Part shown: positions 1 through 9,060 of the stretch, piece after piece
Position numbering within the stretch: position 1 is the stretch's first letter
Layout of the letters: every line of letters starts with the position of its first letter
Source of the DNA: Gelidibacter algens
GTDB taxonomy: Bacteria; Bacteroidota; Bacteroidia; Flavobacteriales; Flavobacteriaceae
Length of the DNA stretch: 64,000 nucleotides
Assembly (NCBI RefSeq): GCF_001678675.1
Contig: NZ_LZRN01000009.1
Coordinates: 81,027-145,026 of the forward strand
Reading direction: 5' to 3'
Position numbers and translations under genes: made by a program
Notes under the pieces: model-generated
Told to the model about the DNA's origin: nothing
Databases searched by the model: none
Seen by the model: the letters and a program-made list of their open reading frames with translations, nothing else

Positions 1-1352
1 GTTTCAGATGGCACTTCCATGTTGTTTGAAGTCATCAAAGGTTTATTTCCAACTAAAACGGTTTTACCATTGACGGTGCCTTTCAATCCCTTTCCTGCAA
101 TTTCAGATACATTGGTCGCCGAAAAATCTTCACCATCGGCTTTATATGCCATAATCGCCTTGGCAATAGGATGGGTAGATTGTTCTTCCATCGCCATTAA
201 GTATTTCATCATTTCGGCTTCGCTCAAGGACCTATTTTCTTTATCGCTTATAACAATAGATTTAATTTTAAAAACACCTTTAGTGACGGTTCCGGTTTTA
301 TCCATTACGACAGTAGTCACTTTGGTCATTTCATCTAAAAATGAAGCACCTTTAAAGAGGATTCCATTTTTTGAAGCGGCTCCCAATCCGCCGAAATAAC
401 CTAACGGAATGGAGATAACTAAAGCACACGGACAGGAAATAACCAAGAAAATCAAGGCTCGGTACAACCATTCCTGAAATATATAGTCATCTACAAAAAA
501 GTATGGTAAAAATGTCAACGCAATTGCAAGGAATACGACAATTGGGGTGTAAACCCTCGCAAATTTCCTGATAAACAATTCGGTTTTTGATTTCCTCGCG
601 GTGGCGTTCTGCACCATATCAAGAATTCTGGCAATAGAGCTGTCCTTGAATTCTTTGGTAGTTTCGATTTCGACAACGCCATCCATATTGATGCTTCCCG
701 CAAATACTTTTTCACCTTTTGCAATAGTATCTGGTTTGCTTTCACCCGTTAAGGCAGCTGTATTGAAAGAGCCTTTTTCAGAAAGTAAAATACCATCTAA
801 AGGTATTTTTTCTCCCACGCGGACTTGCACTTTCTCGCCAATGTTGACGGTTTCTGGATTCACTGAAATGTAATCATTGTCGCGATATACCAACGCCTCA
901 TTCGGCCTTACATCCAACAACGCTTTGATGTTTGATTTTGCCCTGTTAACGGCTGCGTTTTGAAACAGTTCTCCAACGGCATAAAACAGCATTACTGCAA
1001 CACCTTCAGGATATTGACCAATGGCAAACGCACCTATTGTGGCTATGGACATCAAAAGAAATTCAGTAAAGAACTCGCCTTTCATAATGCTTTGCAATCC
1101 CTCTTTTACAACTGGTAATCCAACAGGAATATAAGCAATCCCATACCAAACGATGCGAACCCAATCTTTAAAAAATGGAACCTCATAGTAATCCATCGCA
1201 ATTCCAGCAATGAGCATTACAAAGCTGAAAATTGCTGGTAAATATGTTTTGAAGGTGGCTTTCTCTGTTCCGTGGGAATGCCCATCATCGTGGGAATGTT
1301 CACCTTTAAGTTTTTGGGTATCTAAATCCCGAAGGTTTTCTTTTTTCTTCAT
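1..1352 (-). CDS. Heavy-metal P1B-type ATPase, C-terminus cut off by window start
   Basis: Inner-membrane pump that exports divalent metal (Zn/Cd/Pb type) using ATP. About 450 N-terminal residues are visible; the frame runs open off the window edge. Seen: a short His-rich N-terminus (HSHDDGHSHG) and no CxxC metal-binding domain, several membrane segments, the metal-site motif Cys307-Pro-Cys309, the phosphorylation motif DKTGT at Asp351, and the His394-Pro motif of heavy-metal ATPases. The ATP-binding hinge should lie beyond the edge. The ATG at 1350-1352 comes 7 bases after the end of the decayed STAS-like gene, so it is probably last in the PII-fur operon. The CPC motif fits CadA/ZntA as well as copper pumps; the Zn/Cd call rests on general resemblance and on the RND/CDF neighbours. 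Confidence 0.9.
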   Translation of the reverse strand, partial: MKKKENLRDLDTQKLKGEHSHDDGHSHGTEKATFKTYLPAIFSFVMLIAGIAMDYYEVPFFKDWVRIVWYGIAYIPVGLPVVKEGLQSIMKGEFFTEFLLMSIATIGAFAIGQYPEGVAVMLFYAVGELFQNAAVNRAKSNIKALLDVRPNEALVYRDNDYISVNPETVNIGEKVQVRVGEKIPLDGILLSEKGSFNTAALTGESKPDTIAKGEKVFAGSINMDGVVEIETTKEFKDSSIARILDMVQNATARKSKTELFIRKFARVYTPIVVFLAIALTFLPYFFVDDYIFQEWLYRALIFLVISCPCALVISIPLGYFGGLGAASKNGILFKGASFLDEMTKVTTVVMDKTGTVTKGVFKIKSIVISDKENRSLSEAEMMKYLMAMEEQSTHPIAKAIMAYKADGEDFSATNVSEIAGKGLKGTVNGKTVLVGNKPLMTSNNMEVPSE

Positions 1353-1359
1353 TATCTAT

Positions 1360-1716
1360 TTATTTATTTAACCAAATTAATGCTTCGTCTTTCTCGGTTA
1401 ACTCAAAATATTTTACTTCAGAACCTGTGAAGAAATTGGTTGCCTTAGCGGCCCATTCCTGCCATTTCTTTTCGCCAACTTATGCTATTTTCCCATAATC
1501 TGAGAGGTGCGAAGCATCAACTTTCAACTCTGCCCATAAACCTTTGAGATCGTATCCGTGAAAATCGTGCATCTCAAAATAGAAATCTGTCTTTTTTCCT
1601 TGTTTAGTAATTTTGTCGGTAAGTGGATGTATTTTTTCAACATCACTTTTCGATATTTTGCCTTCCAATTTTACGGCAATTAGAGTGTATTTCTGTGTTT
1701 CAAAAAGATGTATTAT
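1360..1716 (-). pseudogene. Decayed STAS/SpoIIAA-like small protein gene
   Basis: Read in one frame, 1716 down to 1360 gives about 117 residues resembling the STAS/SEC14-like (SpoIIAA-like) family: a middle part with HDFHGYDLKGLWAELKVD, then SHLSDYGKIA, then VGEKKWQEW and a tail EKDEALIWLNK. Two lesions are visible. The codon after DYGKIA, at 1480-1482, is TAA where the family normally has a hydrophobic residue before VG. The expected start position has ATA rather than ATG (1711-1716); a TTG at 1666-1668 is the first usable start. The frame downstream of the stop is intact, so decay seems recent. It sits between the Fur-family gene and the metal ATPase. A truncated 62-residue product from TTG cannot be excluded. 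Confidence 0.65.
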
Positions 1717-1769
1717 AACCTTAGATTTTTAAATAATCTAATGATTTTATAGATGCAATGGAAGTGCAT

Positions 1770-2186
1770 TTAGTGTCCGCTACACTTTTCACATAACCCT
1801 TTGATTACCAAATTTACATTTTCTGCCAAATAGCCTTCTGGTAAATTGATGTGTGGGATTTTGTATTCCGTTAAACAAACGGTTTCATCACAGTTATTAC
1901 AGTAAAAATGTAAATGCAGGTCTTGTTCTAATTCACAATTGCAATTTTCTTCACAAACAGCATATTTAATTGTTCCTGTGCCATCGTCAATTTGGTGGAC
2001 AATCCCGTTTTCCTCAAAGGTCTTTAAGGTTCTATATAAAGTAGTCCTTTCAGAATTGTCGAAATATTCCTCGATGTTTGTGAGGCTTACTGCAACTTTC
2101 TTTTGCAACAGGAATTTTAAAACCAACAATCGCATAGCAGTTGGCCTAACAGTTCTTGATTCAAGAGTTTTCTCCAATTTGTCCAT
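1770..2186 (-). CDS. Fur-family metal-responsive repressor
   Basis: 138-residue DNA-binding regulator of the Fur/Zur family. Residues about 10-75 form the winged helix (RPTAMRLLVLKFLL, then SERTTLYRTLKTFEENGIV, the typical Fur recognition-helix region). Residues about 85-138 carry the metal-binding part: CEENCNCE, HLHFYCNNCDETVC and a C-terminal CEKCSGH, giving the paired-cysteine structural zinc site. Its start lies 3 bases after the stop of the PII-like gene, so the two are co-transcribed. Position in an efflux operon suggests it senses a metal and controls this cluster, possibly zinc. Which metal and which operators cannot be read from sequence. Confidence 0.88.
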   Translation of the reverse strand: MDKLEKTLESRTVRPTAMRLLVLKFLLQKKVAVSLTNIEEYFDNSERTTLYRTLKTFEENGIVHQIDDGTGTIKYAVCEENCNCELEQDLHLHFYCNNCDETVCLTEYKIPHINLPEGYLAENVNLVIKGLCEKCSGH

Positions 2187-2189
2187 TTT

Positions 2190-2528
2190 TCACAAGGTAT
2201 TGCCTTTTAAGGATTCTCCCGTTTTAATCTGAAACGCATCTTCAATGTTGGCAACGTAGATGATTCCGTCTCCTGGCTCTTCAGTTTTGCCATTTTTTAT
2301 AATGATATCAATTGCGGTTTGGGCTTCTTCATTTTGGCAAACCAATTCCAATTTTACTACGGGACTTTCTGTTATATGAAAATCCAAGGATGGTCTTGCA
2401 CCTTTCGCCTTAAAAGCTCCTGTCCCTTCTGATTGTGATAAGGTCATACTCTTGAAACCATTATCGGTAAGGGCATCGATTACTTTCTGAATCCTGTTTG
2501 GTTTTATAAATGCTTTTATTTCTTTCAT
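2190..2528 (-). CDS. PII-like signalling protein of the metal-efflux type
   Basis: 112 residues of PII superfamily fold. The N-terminus (MKEIKAFIKPNRIQKVIDAL) and the C-terminal signature GDGIIYVANIEDAFQIKTGE match the classical PII pattern. The T-loop region differs from GlnB/GlnK: it has GTGAFKAKGARPSLDF and lacks the uridylylated tyrosine context. PII-like proteins beside CusA/CzcA-type pumps are a known separate branch of the family with unknown role, so nitrogen signalling is not implied. It lies after the adaptor gene, with a hairpin at 2551-2583 between them, and 3 bases before the Fur-family gene. A link between cytoplasmic metal or nucleotide level and the pump is inference. Confidence 0.85.
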   Translation of the reverse strand: MKEIKAFIKPNRIQKVIDALTDNGFKSMTLSQSEGTGAFKAKGARPSLDFHITESPVVKLELVCQNEEAQTAIDIIIKNGKTEEPGDGIIYVANIEDAFQIKTGESLKGNTL

Positions 2529-2550
2529 AATTCTGATTTTCTGTTTATTT

Positions 2551-2583
2551 AGACCTCACAGGCTTTAAAAACCTGTGAGGTCT
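2551..2583. repeat. Intergenic inverted repeat, 12-bp perfect arms
   Basis: AGACCTCACAGG and its exact complement are separated by 9 bases. It lies between the adaptor gene end (2611) and the PII-like gene start (2528). The same arm sequence recurs at 57037-57083 in a different gene context, so it is probably a dispersed genomic repeat rather than a gene-specific site. On the minus strand it is not followed by a T-run, so it is a poor terminator; it may stabilise or process the polycistronic message. Confidence 0.6.
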
Positions 2584-2610
2584 TTATTTTCTTTTCAGTG
2601 ATTAGAGAAC

Positions 2611-3843
2611 TTAATGGCTGTGTTCCAATTCGCCTTTCATCATTTCTGACGATAGCGTATAGGCGCCCTTGGTAACCACTTTTACGTCTGCTGCAATTTC
2701 TTTTGGAAGATTGACTTCCACATACCCCAAATCGGAAATCCCAATGGTTACAGGTATCATTTTAAATTTCATTCTATTTGCTTCCTTCTCGCCACTTTCA
2801 TCTAAAATAAAAATAAACGCTTGCGCCCTCTCTTTGATTATCGCATCTTCAGGAACCGCGAATGCCATTTTTTCATCTTGGATTATCCGGCCTTCCACAT
2901 ACATTCCGGGAAGCAACTCTTTATCTTCGTTGTGAACGTCTGCGTGTACGTGCAACGCTTTTGGGTCGGTTTCAAATGTTTTACCTACGGCGTGGATTTT
3001 TGCCTTTAAAAGCTCGTCTGGTTTTGAGGCCACCGTAAAATAAATTTCCTGTCCCTTCTTGACCTTTCTGATATCCTTTTCATAGACTTTAAAATCTGCG
3101 TGTATTTCAGAATTATCGCTCACCGTAAACATTTTGGTCTGTGGTGCCACGTAATCTCCAATGCTCACCATCACTTCATCTACATACCCACTTATCGGTG
3201 TTGTAATAGCGATTGCAGAAAAAATCTGCCCTTGCAAAACCTTATCGGTGTTTATCCCCAATAATTTCAACTTTGAACGCAACCCATTTACCGACGACGT
3301 GGTGGAACGAAATTTTGATTGTGCCATTTGAAAATCTTTACCAGAGGAAACGCCTTTGTCAAAAAGGATTTGTTTACGTTCAAAATCCTGTTTCAAGAAC
3401 GCGAGCTCGTTATTTTTTTCCTGATATTCCTGCTGCATTGTTATAATATCTGGATGCTCCAAATATGCCATTACTTGACCTTTGTTTACTTTATCACCTT
3501 CAATAACCTTAATGGAACGCACGTTGCCGCCCACAAAAGGACTGATATTTGCTCGGTCTTGCGGAAACAATTCCAACTGCCCTGTCACTTTTATGGTATT
3601 GCCCAAACTCTTTTTTTCCAAAGGTTTCATTTCAAGACCAATTGTTTCGGCCTGTTGTTCTGTAATTTCCACGACACTTTCTTCATCACTATGGCCTTCT
3701 TCGTGGTGAGAATCTTCGCCGTTTTCCGTAGATTCGGAAGTAGTTTCATTGTGTCCCATTTCTCCCTTCGCTTTCTCATTACAAGAAGCGAGTACCAAAG
3801 TCAAGGCCAAAAATAGGGTTACTGCTATTGCTTTATTTTTCAT
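2611..3843 (-). CDS. RND efflux periplasmic adaptor lipoprotein (CzcB/CusB type)
   Basis: 410-residue membrane-fusion protein bridging the RND pump and the outer-membrane channel. Seen: signal peptide with lipobox LVLASC, a His/Glu-rich stretch just after it (HHEEGHSDEE) that could bind metal, a lipoyl-like half (ANISPFVGGNVRSIKVIEGDKVNKGQ), a coiled-coil hairpin (about residues 130-200), then the second lipoyl half and beta-barrel (PISGYVDEVMVSIGDYV; LLPGMYVEGRI). The C-terminus ends ELEHSH. It starts 17 bases after the stop of the pump-channel fusion gene and belongs to the same transcript. A second adaptor of the same type lies at 14504-15703. Confidence 0.92.
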   Translation of the reverse strand: MKNKAIAVTLFLALTLVLASCNEKAKGEMGHNETTSESTENGEDSHHEEGHSDEESVVEITEQQAETIGLEMKPLEKKSLGNTIKVTGQLELFPQDRANISPFVGGNVRSIKVIEGDKVNKGQVMAYLEHPDIITMQQEYQEKNNELAFLKQDFERKQILFDKGVSSGKDFQMAQSKFRSTTSSVNGLRSKLKLLGINTDKVLQGQIFSAIAITTPISGYVDEVMVSIGDYVAPQTKMFTVSDNSEIHADFKVYEKDIRKVKKGQEIYFTVASKPDELLKAKIHAVGKTFETDPKALHVHADVHNEDKELLPGMYVEGRIIQDEKMAFAVPEDAIIKERAQAFIFILDESGEKEANRMKFKMIPVTIGISDLGYVEVNLPKEIAADVKVVTKGAYTLSSEMMKGELEHSH

Positions 3844-3860
3844 TTCTATAGTTTTTTATA

Positions 3861-6800
3861 TTATAAATTGCCCAATTGGTACTGCACCTCAATGGCCTGT
3901 TGGTTATATTGATTGATATATTGTAAATGTGTTTGTTTAATCCTAATGGCACTATTTAGGATAGTGATATAGTTTACATAATCTATTTCGCCTTCCTTTG
4001 ATGCTAATTGCGCGGTGGCTATTTGTTCTTCCGCCAAAAGCAAAGCCCCTTCTTCGTAATACGTTAATGTCTTTTGCGTTTTTTCGAGGGATTTGAGCAG
4101 TTGCGAAACATGGCTTTCGGTAATCGCCTTATGTTCCAAATATTGATTTTCTGCGACCATAACATCTGCCTTGGCTGCTTTTACCCTTGATTTCTGCGGA
4201 AAAAACCACAAGGGAATACTAATTCCTGCCTGATAGGTATTAAAGCCTGAAACATCTGCTACCACTTGCCGTCCGTATGAAAAGTTAAGTTTTGGTAAAA
4301 ACTCCGATTTTTCAACGCCTACATTGGCTTTGCTGACTTCCACATTTTGCAGTGAATATTGCAAAATCGGATTGTTTGCTACAGAAGTTGAATCCATCAA
4401 CGTATTCAAATTCAATGGCTCATAGCGAACTGAAACCGTTTCAATAGAACCATCCGTTCCCAAAAATTGCTTTAAGGCACGTTTAGTAATTTCAATATCA
4501 TCATAAGCCTGTTGCCGTAATACTTGAACCTGTTGGTATTCCGAAGAAGCAGAAATAAATTCCAACTTGCCCGTTTCTCCAGTATCATAGCGCAACTGTG
4601 CAGCGTTTTTAAAATTGCCATACACACTGTCCAATTGTTCCGCAAAAAGTAATTGTGCCTTGTTGTAGTTTATTTGGTCGTAGGCTTGCATCACATTGCG
4701 CACCAATTCTTGCTCATTTACGGCATAGAACTTTTCGCCCAGAGCCACACGTTGTTTATGGAACTTCGATTTTGAAAAACCCGAAAGCAAATCGATATTC
4801 GCTTGCTGAACACCAATGGTGGTTTGAACCCCTGGAAGGTTATTTCCATATTCCTCCTTTCCTGTATAAATATGCGTACTTCCCAAGTCAAAACTTGTGC
4901 CTTTCAGTGCTTTTTCACGCGCTATAAAGGCTTGGCCTTCTTTAAGGGACGGATAATTCAGCTTTGCCATTGCAATGGCTTCTTCCAAAGTAATTGTTTT
5001 TGAAATTGTCTTTTCCCGATTTACTTCTTGTGCAAAAGTATTTCCAGATGTGAACACACCTCCCAACAATAATACTATAGTAATTATTGTAGTGCTTTTA
5101 TTGATATAGCTTACAGTACCACCATTACTTTTCCGCTCTTTTCGTGATTCCAGCCAATAATATAAAATAGGAATAACCACCAATGTCAAAAATGTTGCCG
5201 TGAGCATTCCTCCAATAACTACCGTTGCCAACGGGCGTTGGACTTCGGCACCTCCAGAAGTGGAAACCGCCATTGGAATAAAGCCCATAATTGTTGTAAT
5301 GGCGGTCAATAAAATGGGACGCAAACGTTCATGTGTCGCTTCGTAAATACGTTTTTTTAAATCTGTCATGCCACTTTCTTTTAATTCGTTGAATTTATTG
5401 ATAAGAATTAATCCATTTAGAACAGCGACTCCGAAGAGGACGATAAACCCGACTCCCGCTGAAATACTGAAAGGCATCCCACGAAGCCATAAAACGAGAA
5501 TGCCCCCAATGATGGCCAAAGGCACTGCGATATAAATCATTAAGGCTTGTGTAAATGAGTTTAAAGCAAAGTATAGCAGAATAAGGATTAATAAAAGAAC
5601 GATTGGTACCACTATAATTAATCGGTCTGTGGCGCGTTCTAAATTTTCGAAAGACCCACCGTAAGTGACGTAATAACCAGCTGGCAATTTAACTTCGGTT
5701 TCCAATTTCTGCTGAATTTCTTCCACCATCGTCTTTACATCGCGTCCACGTACATTTACCCCAACCGAAACGCGACGGTAGGTATTGTCCCTTGAAATTT
5801 GCATAGGGCCAGGTTTGTAGCTGATATCAGCTACTTCCTTTAATGGCACTTGTGCACCGTTTGGCAAATCAATAAAAAGATTCTTAAGACTGTTGATGTC
5901 TGTTCTAAATGCTTTGTCTAAACGGATGACCAGATCGAATCTTTTTTCGCCTTCAAAAATTACCCCAGCTTTTTCTCCAGCAAAAGCGGCACTTACATAA
6001 TCGTTCAATTTATCGACGGTTACGCCATATTGTGCCATTTTTGCCCGATTGTATACCACCGTCATTTGAGGCAAACCGCTAGTAGCTTCCACATTGAGAT
6101 CTGCCGCTCCTGGAACCGTTCTGATGACTGCTGCGATTTCCTCAATCTTCTCAGCCAAAACTCCCAAATCCTCTCCATATAATTTTATGGCAACATCTTC
6201 CCGCACGCCGGTTAACAATTCATTAAAACGAAGTTCTACAGGTTGCGTGAATACAAAGTTAACCCCTGGAATGACTGAAATTTTCTCTTGAATTTTTTCT
6301 ATGAGTTCTTCTTTACTGCTTGCCGAAGTCCATTTGCTTTTATCCTTCTCCAATATTATATAACAGTCGGCTATATCCATTGGCATTGGGTCAGTGGGAA
6401 TTTCGGCAACCCCAAATCTTGATACCATCGTTTTTACCTCTGGAAACTGTTTAACTAAATTTTCAATTTTTTTTGAAGTTTCGATGGATTGGGTAAGACT
6501 GCTTCCGGGTTTCATCAATGCCTGCATGGCGATATCACCCTCATCAAATTTGGGTATAAATTCGGCTCCCATAGTGCTAAAGATATATGCGGCAAGCAAG
6601 AATAGCGCGACTGTCCCAATAATGACCCCTGCTTTAAAACGCAGTGCAAAATTCAATAAGGGTACGTAGGCACGATTTAAAACGCGCATAATTTTATCAC
6701 TGAACCTATCAATTCCGTTTTCGAGTTTGACAAACCAACCATTTTGATTTTTTGCTGGTTTTAGGACTAAAGCGGAAACCATTGGCACATAAGTAAGACA

Positions 6801-8276
6801 AAGAATAATGGCTCCCAAGACGGCAAATCCAAAAGTGAATGCCATTGGGCGAAACATTTTTCCTTCCACACCTGTTAAGAACAGTATAGGCGTAAAAACA
6901 ATGAGAATGATCAATTGTCCGAAAAAAGCCGAATTCATCATCTTACTTGCTGAATTGTATGCTATTTCATCCATTTCTGTCTGGTCAATAACTGATGTGC
7001 TTTTTTTCATTCGTTGATGGATATGGAACACCATTCCTTCCACGACGATGACCGCACCATCCACAATAATCCCAAAGTCAATTGCACCCAAGGACATGAG
7101 GTTGGCCCAAACACCAAATTGTTTCATTAAAATAAAGGCAAACAATAAACATAAAGGGATAACCGAAGCTGTGATCAAGCCCCCACGGACACTCCCCAAG
7201 AGAAGCACCAATACGAAAATCACAATCAAAGCCCCTTCTATTAGATTTTTTGCAACGGTACTGGTCGTTCTTTCTATGAGGTCACTTCGTTTTAAAAAAG
7301 GTTCAATGTAAACCCCATCAGGTAACGATTTCTGTATAGAAATCAAACGTTTCTCTACATTTTTAACCACATTGCTGGCACTTTCACCTTTTAACATAAA
7401 TATTTGTCCACCTACAGCTTCCTGGCCATCTTGTGTAAAAGCACCATAACGTACTTGACTGCCGTAGCCAACTTTTTCAGCCACATCACGTATTAAAACA
7501 GGACTCCCGTTTTGCGTAGTAACAACCGTGTTTTCTATATCGGAAATGCTACGTGCCAAGCCTTCCCCTCGGATAAAATTGGCCTGGTGATTTTTCTCGA
7601 TATAGGCACCACCAGTATTCGCATTATTGGCTTTCAAGGCTTCAAAAACTTGATGCATTGTAATCCCAAAACTTTTAAGTTTATTTGGATTGATCGCAAC
7701 TTCATATTGTTTTACAAATCCTCCCAACGCATTGACCTCAACAACACCGGGCACCAAAGCCATTTGTCGTTTTACAATCCAATCTTGGATGGTACGAAGT
7801 TCCATGGCATCATATTTATCTTCGTAACCTTCTTTTACTTTCAGGGTGTATTGGTAGATTTCTCCCAAGCCCGTAGTAATGGGTGCCATAAAAGGTTTGC
7901 CAAATCCTTCGGGAATTTCCTCACTTACTTCTGATAGTTTCTCTTGCACAAGCTGACGCGGTAGATACGTTCCGGCTTCGTCTTTAAAAACAATGGTAAC
8001 CACGGAAAGACCAAAACGGGAAACGGAACGCAACTCAATAACATCGGGCAAATTGGCCATTGCCAATTCCACAGGATAGGTAACAAATTGTTCAATATCC
8101 TCCGTTCCCAAATTCGGGGCGGTTGTTATAACTTGTACTTGATTGTTAGTAATATCGGGTACAGAACCCAAGTTTATCGTAGCCATAGAATAAATGCCTG
8201 TGCCAATAAGCGCCACGATAAATAGCCCAATAATAAATTTGTTATTAATGGAAAATGAAATGATTTTATTAATCAT
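3861..8276 (-). CDS. Heavy-metal RND pump fused to a TolC-type outer-membrane channel
   Basis: 1471 residues, against about 1040 for an ordinary CzcA/CusA. Residues 1 to about 1045 are a complete heavy-metal RND proton antiporter (NLGSVPDITNNQVQV near the N-terminus; proton-relay motif DFGIIVDGAVIVVE with Asp400, Asp406 and Glu413). Residues about 1050-1082 look like an ordinary signal peptide: a basic stretch, a hydrophobic core (TIITIVLLLGGVF) and a small-residue end, TFAQE. Residues about 1083-1471 are an outer-membrane efflux protein (ITLEEAIAMAKLNYPSL, long helices, LRYDTGETGKLEF). The frame is continuous. The gene follows the small His-rich gene at 8397 and precedes the adaptor. Fused genes of this kind occur in Bacteroidota; cleavage at the internal signal is inference. 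Confidence 0.93.
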   Translation of the reverse strand: MINKIISFSINNKFIIGLFIVALIGTGIYSMATINLGSVPDITNNQVQVITTAPNLGTEDIEQFVTYPVELAMANLPDVIELRSVSRFGLSVVTIVFKDEAGTYLPRQLVQEKLSEVSEEIPEGFGKPFMAPITTGLGEIYQYTLKVKEGYEDKYDAMELRTIQDWIVKRQMALVPGVVEVNALGGFVKQYEVAINPNKLKSFGITMHQVFEALKANNANTGGAYIEKNHQANFIRGEGLARSISDIENTVVTTQNGSPVLIRDVAEKVGYGSQVRYGAFTQDGQEAVGGQIFMLKGESASNVVKNVEKRLISIQKSLPDGVYIEPFLKRSDLIERTTSTVAKNLIEGALIVIFVLVLLLGSVRGGLITASVIPLCLLFAFILMKQFGVWANLMSLGAIDFGIIVDGAVIVVEGMVFHIHQRMKKSTSVIDQTEMDEIAYNSASKMMNSAFFGQLIILIVFTPILFLTGVEGKMFRPMAFTFGFAVLGAIILCLTYVPMVSALVLKPAKNQNGWFVKLENGIDRFSDKIMRVLNRAYVPLLNFALRFKAGVIIGTVALFLLAAYIFSTMGAEFIPKFDEGDIAMQALMKPGSSLTQSIETSKKIENLVKQFPEVKTMVSRFGVAEIPTDPMPMDIADCYIILEKDKSKWTSASSKEELIEKIQEKISVIPGVNFVFTQPVELRFNELLTGVREDVAIKLYGEDLGVLAEKIEEIAAVIRTVPGAADLNVEATSGLPQMTVVYNRAKMAQYGVTVDKLNDYVSAAFAGEKAGVIFEGEKRFDLVIRLDKAFRTDINSLKNLFIDLPNGAQVPLKEVADISYKPGPMQISRDNTYRRVSVGVNVRGRDVKTMVEEIQQKLETEVKLPAGYYVTYGGSFENLERATDRLIIVVPIVLLLILILLYFALNSFTQALMIYIAVPLAIIGGILVLWLRGMPFSISAGVGFIVLFGVAVLNGLILINKFNELKESGMTDLKKRIYEATHERLRPILLTAITTIMGFIPMAVSTSGGAEVQRPLATVVIGGMLTATFLTLVVIPILYYWLESRKERKSNGGTVSYINKSTTIITIVLLLGGVFTSGNTFAQEVNREKTISKTITLEEAIAMAKLNYPSLKEGQAFIAREKALKGTSFDLGSTHIYTGKEEYGNNLPGVQTTIGVQQANIDLLSGFSKSKFHKQRVALGEKFYAVNEQELVRNVMQAYDQINYNKAQLLFAEQLDSVYGNFKNAAQLRYDTGETGKLEFISASSEYQQVQVLRQQAYDDIEITKRALKQFLGTDGSIETVSVRYEPLNLNTLMDSTSVANNPILQYSLQNVEVSKANVGVEKSEFLPKLNFSYGRQVVADVSGFNTYQAGISIPLWFFPQKSRVKAAKADVMVAENQYLEHKAITESHVSQLLKSLEKTQKTLTYYEEGALLLAEEQIATAQLASKEGEIDYVNYITILNSAIRIKQTHLQYINQYNQQAIEVQYQLGNL

Positions 8277-8396
8277 AAATAGAGTGTTAATTCAGTTGAA
8301 ATGATTAATCCACGCGAAAACGTGAACTAAAATTAAAGCAATGCTTAAATTAAAAAACATCACATTAGGATATAGCTATCCCTTAAAAAAACTGAA

Positions 8397-8801
8397 TTAT
8401 GCTCTTGGGGGTTGGAAAAGAGATTCCAGATATCTGGAATTTAATTGAAAAGTGTAAGAATTAAATTGTTTTCCCTCTTCAATCTTTAATCGATCGAGTA
8501 GAATAGAATTGGCTTCTATAATAAATACTAAAGGATGACAACATTGCTGATGAGCATGAACAGGCATATTCTCCTTATCCTGATTGTTATGATGCCCTTC
8601 ATTTTTTGCATCATTATCAACGTAATCTTCCACTACATAGTCAAAGAAAGAGTCACCATAAATTTTATGGTCTTGATAGTGGGTAATAAAATTTGAAATT
8701 TTCTGAATTGGCTCGCATAGGTCCACATCTTGGCTAATTCCTTGAAAAAGGAATAGAAATGACATGGATATGGAAAGGAGTATTTTCATTAATTTTGACA
8801 A
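8397..8801 (-). CDS. Small secreted His-rich protein heading the efflux operon
   Basis: 134 residues, family not recognised. It has a signal peptide (MKILLSISMSFLFLFQG), an acidic and His-rich middle (DAKNEGHHNNQDKENMPVHAHQQCCHP) and a C-terminus ending LFQPPRA. These ligands suggest periplasmic or extracytoplasmic metal binding. It lies 120 bases upstream of the pump-channel fusion, in the same direction. An analogous small His-rich protein with a C-terminal Pro-Pro motif (RGPPTC) heads the second efflux set at 20347-20784, so this is a recurring arrangement. A regulatory or metal-buffering role like that of other small efflux-operon proteins is inference. Confidence 0.6.
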   Translation of the reverse strand: MSKLMKILLSISMSFLFLFQGISQDVDLCEPIQKISNFITHYQDHKIYGDSFFDYVVEDYVDNDAKNEGHHNNQDKENMPVHAHQQCCHPLVFIIEANSILLDRLKIEEGKQFNSYTFQLNSRYLESLFQPPRA

Positions 8802-9060
8802 AGATACAAATTAATGAATGCAATGGTTGTGCAAAACTCAAGCTAAAAATAGATACACTTTCGTCTTTAATTGAAAAATTCAACTCAAAAAGATAACCTG
8901 CAATAACTTCAATATTTTGGTTTTTAGATCAGACTGTAATTAATAGCGAGCAACCAATAAGGTCTCGTATCCCAATTCGAAATCTATAGACATATATCAA
9001 TACCAAAGTAATTTACTTTACTTACTAATTTTTAACTTACAAAATTCATTAAATATTCCT

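Noticed and set aside
2190..2528. Classical nitrogen regulator GlnB
   Set aside because: The T-loop lacks the usual modified tyrosine context and no nitrogen genes are nearby; it belongs with metal-linked PII-like proteins.
3319..3816. 165-residue plus-strand frame opposite the first adaptor gene
   Set aside because: It is antisense to a well-supported adaptor, rich in Phe/Cys/His runs and without domain pattern; a shadow frame.
7512..7934. 140-residue plus-strand frame within the first RND pump gene
   Set aside because: Complement of conserved pump sequence; no start context and no family likeness.
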